This document shows, piece by piece, positions 1 to 5,714 of a stretch of 5,722 bases of DNA. Position numbers and translations under genes: made by a program. Within the stretch, counting starts at the first letter, position 1. Each line of letters starts with the position of its first letter. Source of the DNA: an uncultured Mollicutes bacterium (GTDB lineage Bacteria > Bacillota_I > Bacilli_A > RFN20 > CAG-449); assembly GCA_900551385.1 (NCBI GenBank), contig URVS01000100.1, positions 1 through 5,722 of the forward strand, in the 5' to 3' direction. A model generated the notes under the pieces. It made no database searches. It was not told where the DNA came from and saw only the letters and a list, made by a program, of their open reading frames with translations.

Positions 1-7
1 ACCTCTT
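1..7 (-). promoter_or_regulatory. possible Shine-Dalgarno site of a gene beyond the window edge
   Basis: Read on the minus strand, the last bases of the window are AAGAGGT, preceded by A+T-rich sequence. This resembles the AGAGGT site that serves the upstream HTH gene starting at 2501. It lies 44 bp after the zinc-ribbon gene, and no convincing terminator hairpin is visible in between. I infer that a further minus-strand gene starts just outside the window and belongs to the same operon. The motif is short, so this is tentative. Confidence 0.3.
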
Positions 8-51
8 AATATAAAGATACCATATATTTATACTAATTAAACAATTTTTTA

Positions 52-630
52 TTATTCATCATCATAGCAATCCTCTAAATAGCCATAATCAGCCCCTACT
101 TCTTCTCCATCGTATTCAAATATTCTTATTCTCTTGCTATCTTTATTATTATAATCCTTACCTTCTCTTAGATAAAATTTATCATAATATCCAGCTTTAT
201 AATCTATTATATCATCTTTTATATAAGTATCAAAAAATGAATCAACAAGATATTCTTTAGAAAATGATCCACATGATTTACATTTATATAGTACATTTTC
301 ATAAACAAAAAATTTATTTACATTGCAAAAAGGGCAGTTTATAACCATATAATATTCATTTTTATCATTATATTTATTTTTTAATCTCCAAATTCTTTCT
401 ACTAATGAATTAAATTGTTTTAATGTATTATTATTATAACTCAATTCAGATAAATGTTTTTTTATATAATGGAATAAAAATACATACACCTCTATCATTT
501 CATTATAAGAAAGTTTGTTTATATTTAAATTATTATTAAGATATTTTTTTAATTCACTTTTTAAATAAATTTTCAAATTATCTTCAGGAATTATTTTTTT
601 TAAATAATTTATACCATGTTCATTATTCAT
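52..630 (-). CDS. small zinc-ribbon protein of unknown function
   Basis: The product is a soluble protein of 192 residues that I do not recognise as a named family. With the start chosen here, the N-terminal half (about 1-90) is Lys/Asn/Leu-rich and probably helical. A treble-Cys-pair style zinc ribbon follows: CPFC at residues 99-102 and CKSC at 117-120, separated by 14 residues, the usual layout of a small structural zinc site in nucleic-acid or protein-binding proteins. The C-terminal 20 residues are strongly acidic (many Asp and Glu). No signal peptide or membrane segment is seen. The start at 630 is preferred because GGAG lies 6 nt upstream. The longer reading frame beginning with TTG at 648, or ATG at 642, has no ribosome site. 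It is the fourth gene of a tight run, 33 bp after the second HTH gene, so co-transcription with both regulators is likely. Its role is unknown; binding nucleic acid or acting as a partner of the HTH proteins are only guesses. Confidence 0.75.
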   Translation of the reverse strand: MNNEHGINYLKKIIPEDNLKIYLKSELKKYLNNNLNINKLSYNEMIEVYVFLFHYIKKHLSELSYNNNTLKQFNSLVERIWRLKNKYNDKNEYYMVINCPFCNVNKFFVYENVLYKCKSCGSFSKEYLVDSFFDTYIKDDIIDYKAGYYDKFYLREGKDYNNKDSKRIRIFEYDGEEVGADYGYLEDCYDDE

Positions 631-636
631 ATTCTT

Positions 637-640
637 CTCC
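637..640 (-). promoter_or_regulatory. ribosome binding site that decides the zinc-ribbon gene start
   Basis: The minus strand reads GGAG, then 6 nt, then ATG at 630. No comparable purine-rich site precedes the in-frame ATG at 642 or TTG at 648. GGAG overlaps the second codon of the longer frame. The downstream ATG is therefore the better start. Confidence 0.55.
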
Positions 641-663
641 ATAGTCAATATATTTATTCAGTT

Positions 664-1440
664 TTAAATGTTTTTTTCTTTTATAATAAATTTATTTATT
701 ACTTTATTTGTAATTCTTTTTTGACAATCATAATCATTAAATTTATATCCTTTAATAATTATAATAGCTAATTTTTTTAAATCATTTATTTGAGAAACAT
801 ATAACATTTGATTAGCAAGAATATCATAATCTAATAATTCATTTAATATTTTATAATTATTACATTTATTAATAATATCTACAAAATCAATATTAAAAAT
901 AAAATGTATATTTCTAATTTTTTCTTCCTTTAATTCTTTATTTAATTTATAAAAATTATTTATATCTATATTGCTATCACATTCTCCTACATAATTATTT
1001 ATAACAACATTACCAATTATATCTTCAAAATGATCAAAATATTTATCGTAACAAATTTTATTAATTAAAGCTTTAGATAACAAATTAAATTCATTTTCTT
1101 TTTCAATCGATAATTTATGTTTTTTACTTTCTTCTATAAGTAAATATAATGATTTAACCGCTATTAAAATATCTTCTGCATTTAGTTCATTTTGATTATA
1201 TTTTAATATGTTGTATTTATTATTAACATCCATATCATTTATAAAAACACCTTTATAAAAATCATCTAAACTTACCCCAAAAATATTGCTTAATGATATA
1301 GCGTTTTTTAAATCAATTCCTACAACATCATTTTCCCATTTAGAAATAGCTATTGGGGAAACATTTAAAATATTAGCCAATTTTGTTTGAGAAAGATTCA
1401 ATGATTCTCTATTTTTCCTTATATAATACCCTAATTGCAT
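664..1440 (-). CDS. XRE-family HTH transcriptional regulator, 258 aa
   Basis: This is a DNA-binding protein with an N-terminal Cro/C1-type helix-turn-helix (about residues 3-63). The recognisable core is LSQTKLANILNVSPIAISKW at 16-35, followed by the usual FGVSLDDF at 54-61. Residues 64-258 are a mostly helical, Asn/Ile/Lys-rich region I do not recognise; I see no TPR, peptidase or kinase signature. Such long C-terminal domains in XRE proteins often sense a ligand or partner, but that is not shown here. A good ribosome site (AAAGGAG, 8 nt before ATG) lies inside the end of the preceding HTH gene. The two genes overlap by 10 bp, so translation is probably coupled. A local pattern (NNY at 194-196, then KGYKFN at 230-235) resembles one in the neighbouring HTH protein, hinting at distant relatedness. 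The target sites are unknown; control of its own operon is likely but inferred. Confidence 0.85.
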   Translation of the reverse strand: MQLGYYIRKNRESLNLSQTKLANILNVSPIAISKWENDVVGIDLKNAISLSNIFGVSLDDFYKGVFINDMDVNNKYNILKYNQNELNAEDILIAVKSLYLLIEESKKHKLSIEKENEFNLLSKALINKICYDKYFDHFEDIIGNVVINNYVGECDSNIDINNFYKLNKELKEEKIRNIHFIFNIDFVDIINKCNNYKILNELLDYDILANQMLYVSQINDLKKLAIIIIKGYKFNDYDCQKRITNKVINKFIIKEKNI

Positions 1441-2501
1441 GTTATTATCTCCTTTAAAGCATCATTATCATCAATAATATTATCTTCTAAATCTTTAAAT
1501 GTTAAATTTATAATTAAATTAAATATATAGCTAATATAACTAATATATTTTTTTAATGATAAATTTTCATTAAGATAATTATTAAATATTTTTTTAAATA
1601 TAGAAATATTATATAAATACTTATTATTAACATTTACTAAATAATCAACACCATCATATATTTCATAAAAATCTGTATCATGCAAACGATATTCTTCATC
1701 AATTCTAAAATCTTTTTCTTCAAAATCATTATTTAAAAATAATTTATTTAATTTTGCTCCTTTAGCAACTAAATCTTTACAGGTTTTATATAATTTTTCT
1801 ATTTTAAAATTAATAATAAAGCTTAATAAATATGATTTTTCTATTTCATTTAATGTATCAATAAATACTTCATAATTATTTTTATCAAATTCATACATAA
1901 AAAGCATAATTATATTTGAACTTAAATACTTATTATCTTTTAAATATTTTTTATATAGTGTAAAAAAACCTTCATTAAATGTCATTTTATTATTAAGTAT
2001 TTGTAAGCGAATATCTTCTAATTTCTCCATATCAAATAAATAATAATATTTAATAATACATTCTAATTCTAATTTTTCTTTTTTTGATAAATAAGAATAA
2101 ATATATTTTTGTAAAAGATAATCTTCTTTTCTTCTATAATCTAATGCATTAATAAATACATTTTTGTCATCAGATAAAAAATGAAACGTAAATAGCTCAA
2201 ATAAATAACTGCATGAACCATTTCTTAATTGATAATCAATTTCTATATCTTTATTTAATTTACTATTTGGAATAATCAAATCATCAACTGTACAATTAAA
2301 TATTTTAGCCAATTCAACAATATTATCATTATTTGGTATACTTCTTCCTTGTTCCCATTTATTTATAGTTTTAACATCATATATCATTAAATCCGCTAAA
2401 GAATTAGCAGTAATACCTATTTTTTTCCTATATTTTTTAATATTTAAACCAATTTCTTTTTTATTTGGATAAAAATCATATTTTTTTAATAATAAGTTCA
2501 T
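1431..2501 (-). CDS. XRE-family HTH transcriptional regulator, 356 aa
   Basis: This is a DNA-binding protein with an N-terminal Cro/C1-type HTH at about residues 17-76. The core runs from ITANSLADLM (30-39) through KTINKWEQGRSIPN (44-57) and ends in FNCTVDDLI at 68-76. It has about 16 residues before the HTH, including a Lys/Tyr-rich start. Residues 80-356 form a long, mostly helical domain rich in Tyr, Asn, Leu and Lys that I do not recognise. A segment with NNY (208-210) and KGAKLN (247-252) is similar in pattern and spacing to the next gene's product, after which this protein carries about 100 further residues. The start ATG has AGAGGT 7 nt upstream, and that site overlaps the stop codon of the lipoprotein gene 11 bp away. 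The 3' end overlaps the next HTH gene by 10 bp. It is clearly the second gene of a compact operon. The ligand and DNA target are unknown. Confidence 0.85.
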   Translation of the reverse strand: MNLLLKKYDFYPNKKEIGLNIKKYRKKIGITANSLADLMIYDVKTINKWEQGRSIPNNDNIVELAKIFNCTVDDLIIPNSKLNKDIEIDYQLRNGSCSYLFELFTFHFLSDDKNVFINALDYRRKEDYLLQKYIYSYLSKKEKLELECIIKYYYLFDMEKLEDIRLQILNNKMTFNEGFFTLYKKYLKDNKYLSSNIIMLFMYEFDKNNYEVFIDTLNEIEKSYLLSFIINFKIEKLYKTCKDLVAKGAKLNKLFLNNDFEEKDFRIDEEYRLHDTDFYEIYDGVDYLVNVNNKYLYNISIFKKIFNNYLNENLSLKKYISYISYIFNLIINLTFKDLEDNIIDDNDALKEIITCN

Positions 2502-2512
2502 TTCTATTACCT

Positions 2513-2848
2513 CTACAAATTAATTCCTGTATCTAATTGAATAATAATTGAATAAGAATAATTATTATTAAAAGATCTATATGTATCATATGTATTATTC
2601 TTATCACCAGTATATAATCTAACAGTAAAATATCCATTTCTATAATCGATAATTTTAACACTAGTAACAATTGGACTTTCATATGATAAAGAATATGTCG
2701 CATATTCACTATTCATATAATAAATCTTTAATCTTTCATTCTTTTCAATCTCCTTTTCATAAATTGATTCATTAGAATTGTTTATTTGCCCTCCACAAGA
2801 AGTAAGACTAATTAACATTAATAAACTCAATATTTTTATTTTTTTCAT
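2513..2848 (-). CDS. small secreted lipoprotein of unknown function
   Basis: The product is a 111-residue predicted lipoprotein. It has a classic type II signal peptide: basic start MKKIK, hydrophobic core at about 6-15, and lipobox LTSC with the lipidated Cys at 18, followed by Gly-Gly. The mature part of about 94 residues begins with an Asn/Ser/Glu-rich linker and continues as a Tyr- and Ser-rich stretch with alternating polarity, consistent with a small beta-rich domain. I recognise no family. It would be anchored on the outer face of the cytoplasmic membrane of a monoderm cell. The start is supported by AAAGGAG, 8 nt upstream of ATG. It is the first gene of the run leading into two HTH regulators and a zinc-ribbon protein, with only 11 bp before the first regulator. 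Pairing a surface lipoprotein with regulators suggests a sensing or signalling module, but that is inference from gene order alone. Confidence 0.8.
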   Translation of the reverse strand: MKKIKILSLLMLISLTSCGGQINNSNESIYEKEIEKNERLKIYYMNSEYATYSLSYESPIVTSVKIIDYRNGYFTVRLYTGDKNNTYDTYRSFNNNYSYSIIIQLDTGINL

Positions 2849-2890
2849 TTTTTGTTCTCCTTTTTACAAAAAAATTATCTCAAAATAAAT

Positions 2891-2918
2891 ATTTTAATAA
2901 CATTCCCATTTTTGAAAA
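2891..2918 (-). promoter_or_regulatory. candidate promoter of the lipoprotein-HTH operon
   Basis: On the minus strand a -35-like TTTTCA (2913-2918, 4 of 6 to TTGACA) is followed after 16 bp by TAAAAT (2891-2896, 5 of 6 to TATAAT). This would start transcription near 2884 and give a leader of about 35 nt containing the lipoprotein gene's strong ribosome site. In DNA this A+T-rich, such matches arise by chance, so the call is tentative. No clear operator palindrome is seen beside it. Confidence 0.35.
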
Positions 2919-2949
2919 GAAAAAATTAATAAATATCTTTTTATATTAA

Positions 2950-3274
2950 CCAATCGTTACACTTTATAATACTTATAAATTATTAATATCACAACAACTA
3001 TATGATATTGCATTAAATAAAAAAATAAATATTTTTAACTTAATTGATATTTTACCTGGATTTTATGAATATCATAAATTAAATCATTCAATATCTAAAA
3101 TCATAAGTCAAAAATTATTTTTAACAGAAACAATAAAATTATTTTTTTGTTAATGAAGATTTTTTCAAGAATTGTATTCATCTTACTAACAAAGAAAAAA
3201 CTGAATTTAGAAATCATTTTAGAAAAATAATTGATAAATATAAAAATAATTACAAACTAATTTTCATATTCTAA
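2950..3274 (+). pseudogene. decayed, frameshifted gene remnant
   Basis: This is the only sign of plus-strand coding in the window. One frame is open from 2950 to 3150 (67 codons, reading PIVTLYNTYKLL... and including ILPGFYEYHK), then stops at 3151. The frame shifted by +1 opens after a stop at 3134-3136 and runs to a stop at 3272 (NEDFFKNCIHLTNKEK... then FRKIIDKY). The two frames overlap only around a run of seven T at 3142-3148, and removing one T joins them into about 108 continuous codons. An in-frame stop lies at 2947, and the open part has no ATG and no ribosome site, so the 5' end is missing. I do not recognise the protein. Its end overlaps the last 18 bp of the YolD-like gene convergently. 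The rest of the 2849-3256 gap holds only the lipoprotein leader. Open frames this long are unlikely by chance at this A+T content, but the call rests on that argument alone. Confidence 0.4.
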
Positions 3275-3661
3275 AGAATAAATATCATCAAATAAAATTC
3301 TTTCATTATTATTTAAAATTAATTCATGTTTATAATTATCTATTTTTTTTACATAATCTAATTTATTAACATATATTCCACCATTTTTATTTTTATCTTT
3401 TATAAAATAGACAATATTAATATAAATATTTTCTTTTAAATGATTATTAATATATATTAATTTATCATTAATTTCTTGTTTTATTTGATTAGAAATAATC
3501 TTTTTTTCTTCTACTATTCTTTTAGTTTCATTAATAGCTTCTTCATAACCTGTTAATGCTGAAAAAGGCGCAAATTGAGCTGCTCTATTGATTCTTAACA
3601 TTTGTTTATGATTTTTCGAAACATGATGAGGCAAATTAATAATATCATCATATTTACTCAT
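3257..3661 (-). CDS. yolD: YolD-like family protein
   Basis: The product is a 134-residue member of the YolD-like family, small proteins almost always encoded beside UvrX/YqjW-type Y-family polymerases in Firmicutes. They are thought to work with the polymerase in translesion synthesis, in the manner of an accessory UmuD-like subunit, although the sequence is not UmuD-like and the role is not well established. The diagnostic N-terminal block is clear: YDDIINLPHHVSKNH (residues 4-18) and RAAQFAPFSALTGYEEAI (26-43). A predicted helix/coiled segment follows (about 44-76), then a beta-rich C-terminal part with GGIYVNKLDYVKKID. The start codon overlaps the polymerase stop in an ATGA arrangement. 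A ribosome site, GGAGGG, lies inside the polymerase gene about 9 nt upstream. The two proteins are therefore probably made in a coupled way. The length is slightly greater than typical for the family. Confidence 0.92.
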   Translation of the reverse strand: MSKYDDIINLPHHVSKNHKQMLRINRAAQFAPFSALTGYEEAINETKRIVEEKKIISNQIKQEINDKLIYINNHLKENIYINIVYFIKDKNKNGGIYVNKLDYVKKIDNYKHELILNNNERILFDDIYSLEYEN

Positions 3662-5142
3662 GCTTTATGCCCTCCAATTTGCTTATTTCTTTCTTTTCCT
3701 GTTGCACCTTCAACAAAATTATTACCTTTTAATATAGCGTTTTTACCATATTTTTTTTTGATATTTAAAATAGTTTTCTGAACCTTTTTTTCTTTTAAAT
3801 CTTTAACTTTTTCAATTTCTTCTTTTTTTAATTTATCTTCATAATTACAAAATAAATCAATTTGTTCATATTTTTTATATTTTTTATAATTTTCTTCTTT
3901 AATTAACCCATTACAAGAAATATTAATCCTCCTGATTAATAAATTTTTATCAACAATTTTATCATATAAAAAAGAAATATTTTCTACTAATTTTTTAGTA
4001 GAAGAAGTAAAATCATTTAAATTAATAGAACCATGACTAGGTTTAGGTACTTTTCTACCATAATAATCCATTTCATATTTACCATGATAATCATTATTAT
4101 ATTCATAACCTAAATATAAAGAAACATTGCAAGTTAATAATTTCTTTTCTACTAATTCAAGAGATAAATTATCCATCATTTCTTTAACAACTACTTTACC
4201 TTTATTATAATCATATCCACATTGTAAAACTTGTCCACTTGATAATGAAGTAGATTGAGGCTTATAATCTTTTATATCTTTCATTGTTGTTGGTTCATAT
4301 CCCCACGCATGGTCAATTAACAATTCGGCATTAATTCCAAATTCTTTATATAACAAATCTTCATTATAATAATCATCATTATTACCAAGTGAACATCTAG
4401 CAATATCACCCATAGTAAATAATCCTAATTTTTCTAATCGTTCTACATAACCATGACCAATTCTCCAAAAATCTTTTAAAGGTTTATGAGACCATAATTT
4501 TTTTCGATAAGACATTTCATCTAAATATGCGATTCTAACTCCATCTTCATCAGGAGGAATATGTTTAGCTACTATATCCATAGCAACTTTAGCTAAATAT
4601 AAATTAGTTCCTATACCCGCTGTAGCGGTTATTCCAGTAGTAGCTAAAACATCTTTAATCATTAGCATTACAATTTCATGAGGAGTCTTATTTAAGTACT
4701 TTAAATATCTAGTAATATCAATAAAAACTTCATCAATAGAATAAACATGAATATCTTCACTAGAAACATATTTTAAATAAACATTATATATTTTTGAGCT
4801 TATATCAATATATTTAGCCATTTGAGGAGTAGCAATAATATAATTTAATTTTAATTCAGGAAATTGTTTTAAAATATTAATATCACATGATTCACCACTT
4901 AAAACATTACTTTTTGCTCTTTTAGAATTAATATCTTTAACTTTTTGAACTACTTCAAATAATCTTGGTCTACTAGGTATACCAAATTCTTTAAGACTAG
5001 GAGAAACTGCTAAACAAATAGTTTTTTCAGTTCTCGAAGAATCTGCGACAACTAAATTAGTTGTAAGAGGATTAAGCCCTCTTTCAACACATTCAACTGA
5101 TGCATAAAATGATTTTAAATCAATACAAATATAAACACTCAT
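3658..5142 (-). CDS. uvrX: Y-family translesion DNA polymerase, UvrX type
   Basis: The product is an error-prone DNA polymerase that copies past damaged template bases. The palm motifs are intact: CIDLKSFYASVE at residues 6-17 gives catalytic Asp8 and the steric-gate Tyr13, and SIDEVFID at 135-142 gives catalytic Asp137 and Glu138. TAGIGTNLYLAKVA (174-187) is the conserved palm segment. The thumb helix-hairpin-helix region follows (DFWRIGHGYVERLEKLGLFTM at about 224-244), and then the little-finger domain. QIDLF at 427-431 is a textbook sliding-clamp binding motif. The C-terminal tail (KKYGKNAILKGNNF..., then KERNKQIGGHKA) is typical of the UvrX/YqjW group. At 494 residues it is longer than B. 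subtilis UvrX (about 415). It is followed by the YolD-like gene with an ATGA overlap. The start is oddly placed: ATG directly follows a T7 tract, has no Shine-Dalgarno, and no upstream in-frame ATG exists. No LexA box was seen upstream, so SOS control is not evident. The symbol is by family resemblance. Confidence 0.93.
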   Translation of the reverse strand: MSVYICIDLKSFYASVECVERGLNPLTTNLVVADSSRTEKTICLAVSPSLKEFGIPSRPRLFEVVQKVKDINSKRAKSNVLSGESCDINILKQFPELKLNYIIATPQMAKYIDISSKIYNVYLKYVSSEDIHVYSIDEVFIDITRYLKYLNKTPHEIVMLMIKDVLATTGITATAGIGTNLYLAKVAMDIVAKHIPPDEDGVRIAYLDEMSYRKKLWSHKPLKDFWRIGHGYVERLEKLGLFTMGDIARCSLGNNDDYYNEDLLYKEFGINAELLIDHAWGYEPTTMKDIKDYKPQSTSLSSGQVLQCGYDYNKGKVVVKEMMDNLSLELVEKKLLTCNVSLYLGYEYNNDYHGKYEMDYYGRKVPKPSHGSINLNDFTSSTKKLVENISFLYDKIVDKNLLIRRINISCNGLIKEENYKKYKKYEQIDLFCNYEDKLKKEEIEKVKDLKEKKVQKTILNIKKKYGKNAILKGNNFVEGATGKERNKQIGGHKA

Positions 5143-5181
5143 AAAAAAACACGATACAATATTATTTTATATCATGTTTTT
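5143..5181 (-). terminator. A+T-rich intrinsic terminator after dfx
   Basis: On the minus strand the arms AAAAACATGATA (5181-5170) and TATCGTGTTTTT (5156-5145) pair over 12 positions, including one G-U wobble that would be a mismatch on the plus strand. The loop is 13 nt, and a T7 tract ends at 5143. It lies 30 bp after the dfx stop codon. The stem has few G-C pairs, so its strength is uncertain. The T tract abuts the uvrX start codon, so it could instead be a control element of uvrX. Confidence 0.5.
5166..5174 (-). promoter_or_regulatory. uvrX: candidate extended -10 element for uvrX
   Basis: The minus strand reads TGATATAAA here, matching the TGnTATAAT extended -10 form. The sequence 17 bp upstream (AATTTT) is a poor -35. 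It would start transcription near 5159 and give a leader of only about 17 nt. The element lies inside the dfx terminator hairpin. Chance matches are common in this A+T-rich spacer, so confidence is low. Confidence 0.25.
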
Positions 5182-5211
5182 ATTTTTAAAAATTAATTTA
5201 TCTATAAATGA

Positions 5212-5580
5212 TTATTTCTTCCATAAAGAATGAAGATTACAATATTCATAACATGTAACAATTTCTTCACCATCTAAAAGAACAAAACTAGCTTTAGGTT
5301 CACTATTAACTTTTAAATGAGCAATCATAGTTCTTAAATTTGTTTCTAAAATAATCCATTCAATATGATGTTCTAATAACATAGGATGTGGAACTTCTCC
5401 TATTTTAACGTTAACAATATTTCCATCTTTTTCTATAACTGGAACATGTTTTTCAACACTAGCATCAACAATATTAGCGTTTAATAATTCCATTTCATCA
5501 TTACAACATGATAATTTTCCACCTTTATCAGTTAATAAAGTAACTATATTTCCACAATGTTTACAACGATATATTTTCAT
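5212..5580 (-). CDS. dfx: desulfoferrodoxin (class II superoxide reductase)
   Basis: The product is a cytoplasmic iron enzyme that reduces superoxide to hydrogen peroxide without making oxygen, using electrons usually supplied by rubredoxin. It is a mark of anaerobes and microaerophiles. The 122-residue length fits two domains. The N-terminal desulforedoxin domain (1-36) carries the center I ligands Cys6, Cys9, Cys25 and Cys26. The superoxide reductase domain carries EKHVPV (Glu43, Lys44, His45), His65 in PHPM, His71, and CNLHSLW with Cys114 and His117. These supply the four His and one Cys that bind the center II iron, and the Glu-Lys pair near the active site. All expected ligands are present. 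The start has a perfect AAGGAGG 7 nt upstream. It appears to be transcribed alone from its own promoter with a PerR-like operator and is followed by a terminator-like hairpin. Confidence 0.96.
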   Translation of the reverse strand: MKIYRCKHCGNIVTLLTDKGGKLSCCNDEMELLNANIVDASVEKHVPVIEKDGNIVNVKIGEVPHPMLLEHHIEWIILETNLRTMIAHLKVNSEPKASFVLLDGEEIVTCYEYCNLHSLWKK

Positions 5581-5598
5581 AAATTTTCCTCCTTATTT

Positions 5599-5613
5599 TT
5601 AGAATAATTCTAA
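5599..5613. promoter_or_regulatory. PerR-like operator palindrome in the dfx promoter
   Basis: This is a perfect 7-1-7 inverted repeat, read on the minus strand as TTAGAATTATTCTAA. The PerR box known from Bacillus subtilis is TTATAATnATTATAA; the site differs only by one symmetric change in each arm. It begins 4 bp after the -10 element and covers the expected transcription start, a standard place for repression. PerR is a peroxide-sensing Fur-family repressor, and dfx genes in Clostridium acetobutylicum are known members of its regulon. The regulator gene is not in the window. Fur and Zur boxes fit less well. Confidence 0.65.
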
Positions 5614-5617
5614 TTTT

Positions 5618-5646
5618 AATTTACCTTATCATTATTATTTTGTCAA
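5618..5646 (-). promoter_or_regulatory. dfx promoter (sigma-A type)
   Basis: On the minus strand TTGACA (5641-5646, perfect -35) is followed by a 17 bp spacer and TAAATT (5618-5623, 4 of 6 to TATAAT). Transcription would start near 5611, inside the palindromic operator, and give a leader of about 30 nt carrying the AAGGAGG ribosome site. Confidence 0.65.
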
Positions 5647-5682
5647 GAAAAACAAAAAAAATTAAAGTGTTAATCTAAATTG

Positions 5683-5714
5683 AAAAAGCAACAGACAAAA
5701 GAGATAAATGTTGC
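5683..5714 (-). terminator. possible terminator of a gene upstream of the window
   Basis: On the minus strand GCAACA (5714-5709 reads GCAACA) pairs perfectly with TGTTGC (5693-5688), followed by a T5 tract at 5687-5683. The loop is 15 nt, long for a terminator, and the stem is only 6 bp. It would fit the end of a minus-strand gene beyond position 5722, separating it from the dfx promoter. It could equally be an operator-like inverted repeat or chance. Confidence 0.3.

Noticed and set aside
631..648. Longer start (TTG at 648 or ATG at 642) for the zinc-ribbon gene
   Set aside because: Neither has a Shine-Dalgarno sequence, whereas ATG at 630 has GGAG 6 nt upstream.
2849..3256. CRISPR array, tRNA or riboswitch in the longest gap between intact genes
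   Set aside because: There are no regular repeats, no G+C-rich cloverleaf or conserved RNA motif. The gap is explained by a promoter/leader and a decayed coding frame.
3100..3256. Terminator after the YolD-like gene on the minus strand
   Set aside because: T-rich runs are present, but I found no stable stem with G-C pairs immediately before them.
5442..5454. GAACATGTTTTT, resembling half of a LexA/SOS box
   Set aside because: It lies inside the dfx coding region, the second half does not match at the required spacing, and it is about 300 bp from the uvrX start.
5640..5667. Divergent plus-strand promoter (TTGTCA, 17 bp, TAAAGT)
   Set aside because: It arises from the near-symmetry of the dfx -35 element, the -10 matches only 4 of 6, and no plus-strand gene is seen downstream.
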